A DNA stretch of 6,643 nt from Candidatus Hermodarchaeota archaeon (GTDB lineage: Archaea; Asgardarchaeota; Hermodarchaeia; Hermodarchaeales; Hermodarchaeaceae). How positions within the stretch are numbered: position 1 is the stretch's first letter; every line of letters starts with the position of its first letter. The stretch is from assembly GCA_016839995.1 (NCBI GenBank), contig JAEOTD010000049.1, forward strand, positions 1-6,643, given 5' to 3'. Of this stretch, positions 5,854 through 6,643 are shown piece by piece. The translations under genes were made by a program, and so were the position numbers. Under the pieces are notes generated by a model. It made no database searches. It was not told where the DNA came from and worked only from the letters and a program-made list of their open reading frames with translations.

Positions 5854-6643
5854 GAACGAAACCCCGAAAGCTCCAATGTCTGATAAAGAGTTTCTAAAAG
5901 AAGCCACGCATATTGTAGACCAAGCTGAAGAAAATGGTCTAGTAATTCGTATTTTAGGAGCATTAGCAGTTCGAATGCAAACTCCACATAAACTGGAGCT
6001 TCATAGAAATCTGGACCGGCTAGGTGAGGGCGCAATGAGTTTCACAGACATCGATTTCATTGGTCCAAAAAGTCAACGCCGAGATATCGAGAAGTTTTTT
6101 GAAAAGACATTAGGTTTCCATGTAGATCGATATGCACTTCTGGCGGCAAAGGACCGCTATATTTACCATCATTCCCAAAAGCCCTATTATGTTGATGTCT
6201 TTCTCGATTGTCTGGATTTCAGCCACAAGATTGAATTTGCTAGAAAAAAGGACCATCATAGGCTACTGCTTGATAAACCAACGATTACCCTTGCGGACCT
6301 CGTGTTAGAAAAAACTCAAATTCATGCCATTAACGAGAAGGACCTCAAAGACCTCATCACCATATTCGCAGGTCATGAGGTAGGAATCACGGATAAAGAT
6401 CCAAAAACCATTAACGAAGTCTATATCGGTGAAATCCTCTGCGATGATTGGGGATTCTGGTATGATGCAACTGGCAACCTAAGAAAGGTCATTGATTTTG
6501 TAAAGAAATACTGTGGTGAAGGACTTATTGACCAAGACGAGTGCAATCTTGTGGTCGCTCGCGTCGAAGAATTACTGTTGATAATTGATAACACCGCGAA
6601 AACAAAGAACTGGGAAAAACGCGCAAAGAAGGGAACGAAGAAA
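5852..6643 (+). CDS. nucleotidyltransferase-fold protein, 3' end cut by window
   Basis: An open frame of 264 codons runs to the last base without a stop, so the C-terminus is missing. The N-terminal part looks like a Pol-beta-type nucleotidyltransferase core: a helix ending in ILGALAVRM (residues 34-42, the G-[GS]-like strand-turn), SFTDIDFIG (63-71) with the paired acidic residues D66 and D68, and YYVDVFLD (112-119) with the third acidic residue D115. The segment LADLVLEKTQIHAINEKDLKDL (147-168) resembles the helix with conserved lysine and aspartate after the core in AbiEii-like and related stand-alone nucleotidyltransferases. The visible end is very lysine-rich (from about residue 249). 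An in-frame TGA at 5846-5848 rules out a longer N-terminus; Met9 is an alternative start. Its own TATA-like element and AGGAT support it as a real gene. Substrate and role are unknown: such folds modify nucleotides, antibiotics, tRNA or proteins, and some act as toxins or antitoxins. The family assignment comes from motif reading only. Confidence 0.75.
   Translation, partial: MNETPKAPMSDKEFLKEATHIVDQAEENGLVIRILGALAVRMQTPHKLELHRNLDRLGEGAMSFTDIDFIGPKSQRRDIEKFFEKTLGFHVDRYALLAAKDRYIYHHSQKPYYVDVFLDCLDFSHKIEFARKKDHHRLLLDKPTITLADLVLEKTQIHAINEKDLKDLITIFAGHEVGITDKDPKTINEVYIGEILCDDWGFWYDATGNLRKVIDFVKKYCGEGLIDQDECNLVVARVEELLLIIDNTAKTKNWEKRAKKGTKK

Noticed and set aside
5826..6035. A 69-codon minus-strand frame at the start of the last gene.
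   Set aside because: It lies opposite the open frame that carries nucleotidyltransferase motifs, a TATA-like element and a ribosome-binding site. It is Leu/Tyr-rich antisense with no recognisable motif.
5852..6643. Calling the last gene part of a toxin-antitoxin or abortive-infection system.
   Set aside because: The fold resembles such nucleotidyltransferases, but no partner gene is visible within the window and the gene is cut off, so the claim is not supported.
1..6643. Mobile elements, CRISPR arrays, rRNA or tRNA genes.
   Set aside because: No transposase or integrase motifs, no spaced repeat arrays and no structured RNA gene sequences were seen on either strand.

Overview
The window looks archaeal, at moderate G+C by eye. 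The strongest evidence is a complete sn-glycerol-1-phosphate dehydrogenase (EgsA), the enzyme that sets the stereochemistry of archaeal ether lipids. Archaeal-style TATA-like elements and a T-rich termination signal fit this. The sequence alone does not fix the phylum. Asgard, Thermoplasmatota-like and Bathyarchaeia-like lineages all remain possible.

Layout: egsA lies on the minus strand at the left edge (3-1064) and is complete. A 320-bp divergent intergenic region (1065-1384) holds candidate promoters, a near-repeat pair and two dyad/hairpin elements. Rightward from there come a 12-TM APC-superfamily permease (1385-2989), a hairpin plus T-tract terminator candidate (2992-3020), a HisC-like PLP-dependent aminotransferase (3047-4231), a xylulokinase-like FGGY carbohydrate kinase (4260-5795) and, behind its own TATA-like element, a nucleotidyltransferase-fold protein (from 5852) that is still open at the right edge.

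How the genes may work together: the permease, aminotransferase and kinase are co-oriented and closely spaced (57 and 28 nt), so they could form an uptake-and-processing cassette. The permease would import an amino acid or amine, the aminotransferase would act on an amino group, and the kinase would phosphorylate a polyol or ketose. The terminator candidate after the permease suggests that any co-transcription with the next two genes is partial. The aminotransferase-kinase pair is the tightest link. EgsA and the kinase could both touch C3 or sugar phosphates, but this rests on adjacency only.

No mobile element, CRISPR array, tRNA or rRNA was seen. Every gene belongs to a known superfamily. 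The less ordinary parts are the structured leader/operator region before the permease, the unusual three-gene combination with unknown substrate, and the truncated nucleotidyltransferase-like protein. I found no convincing evidence of a new defence or other novel system.
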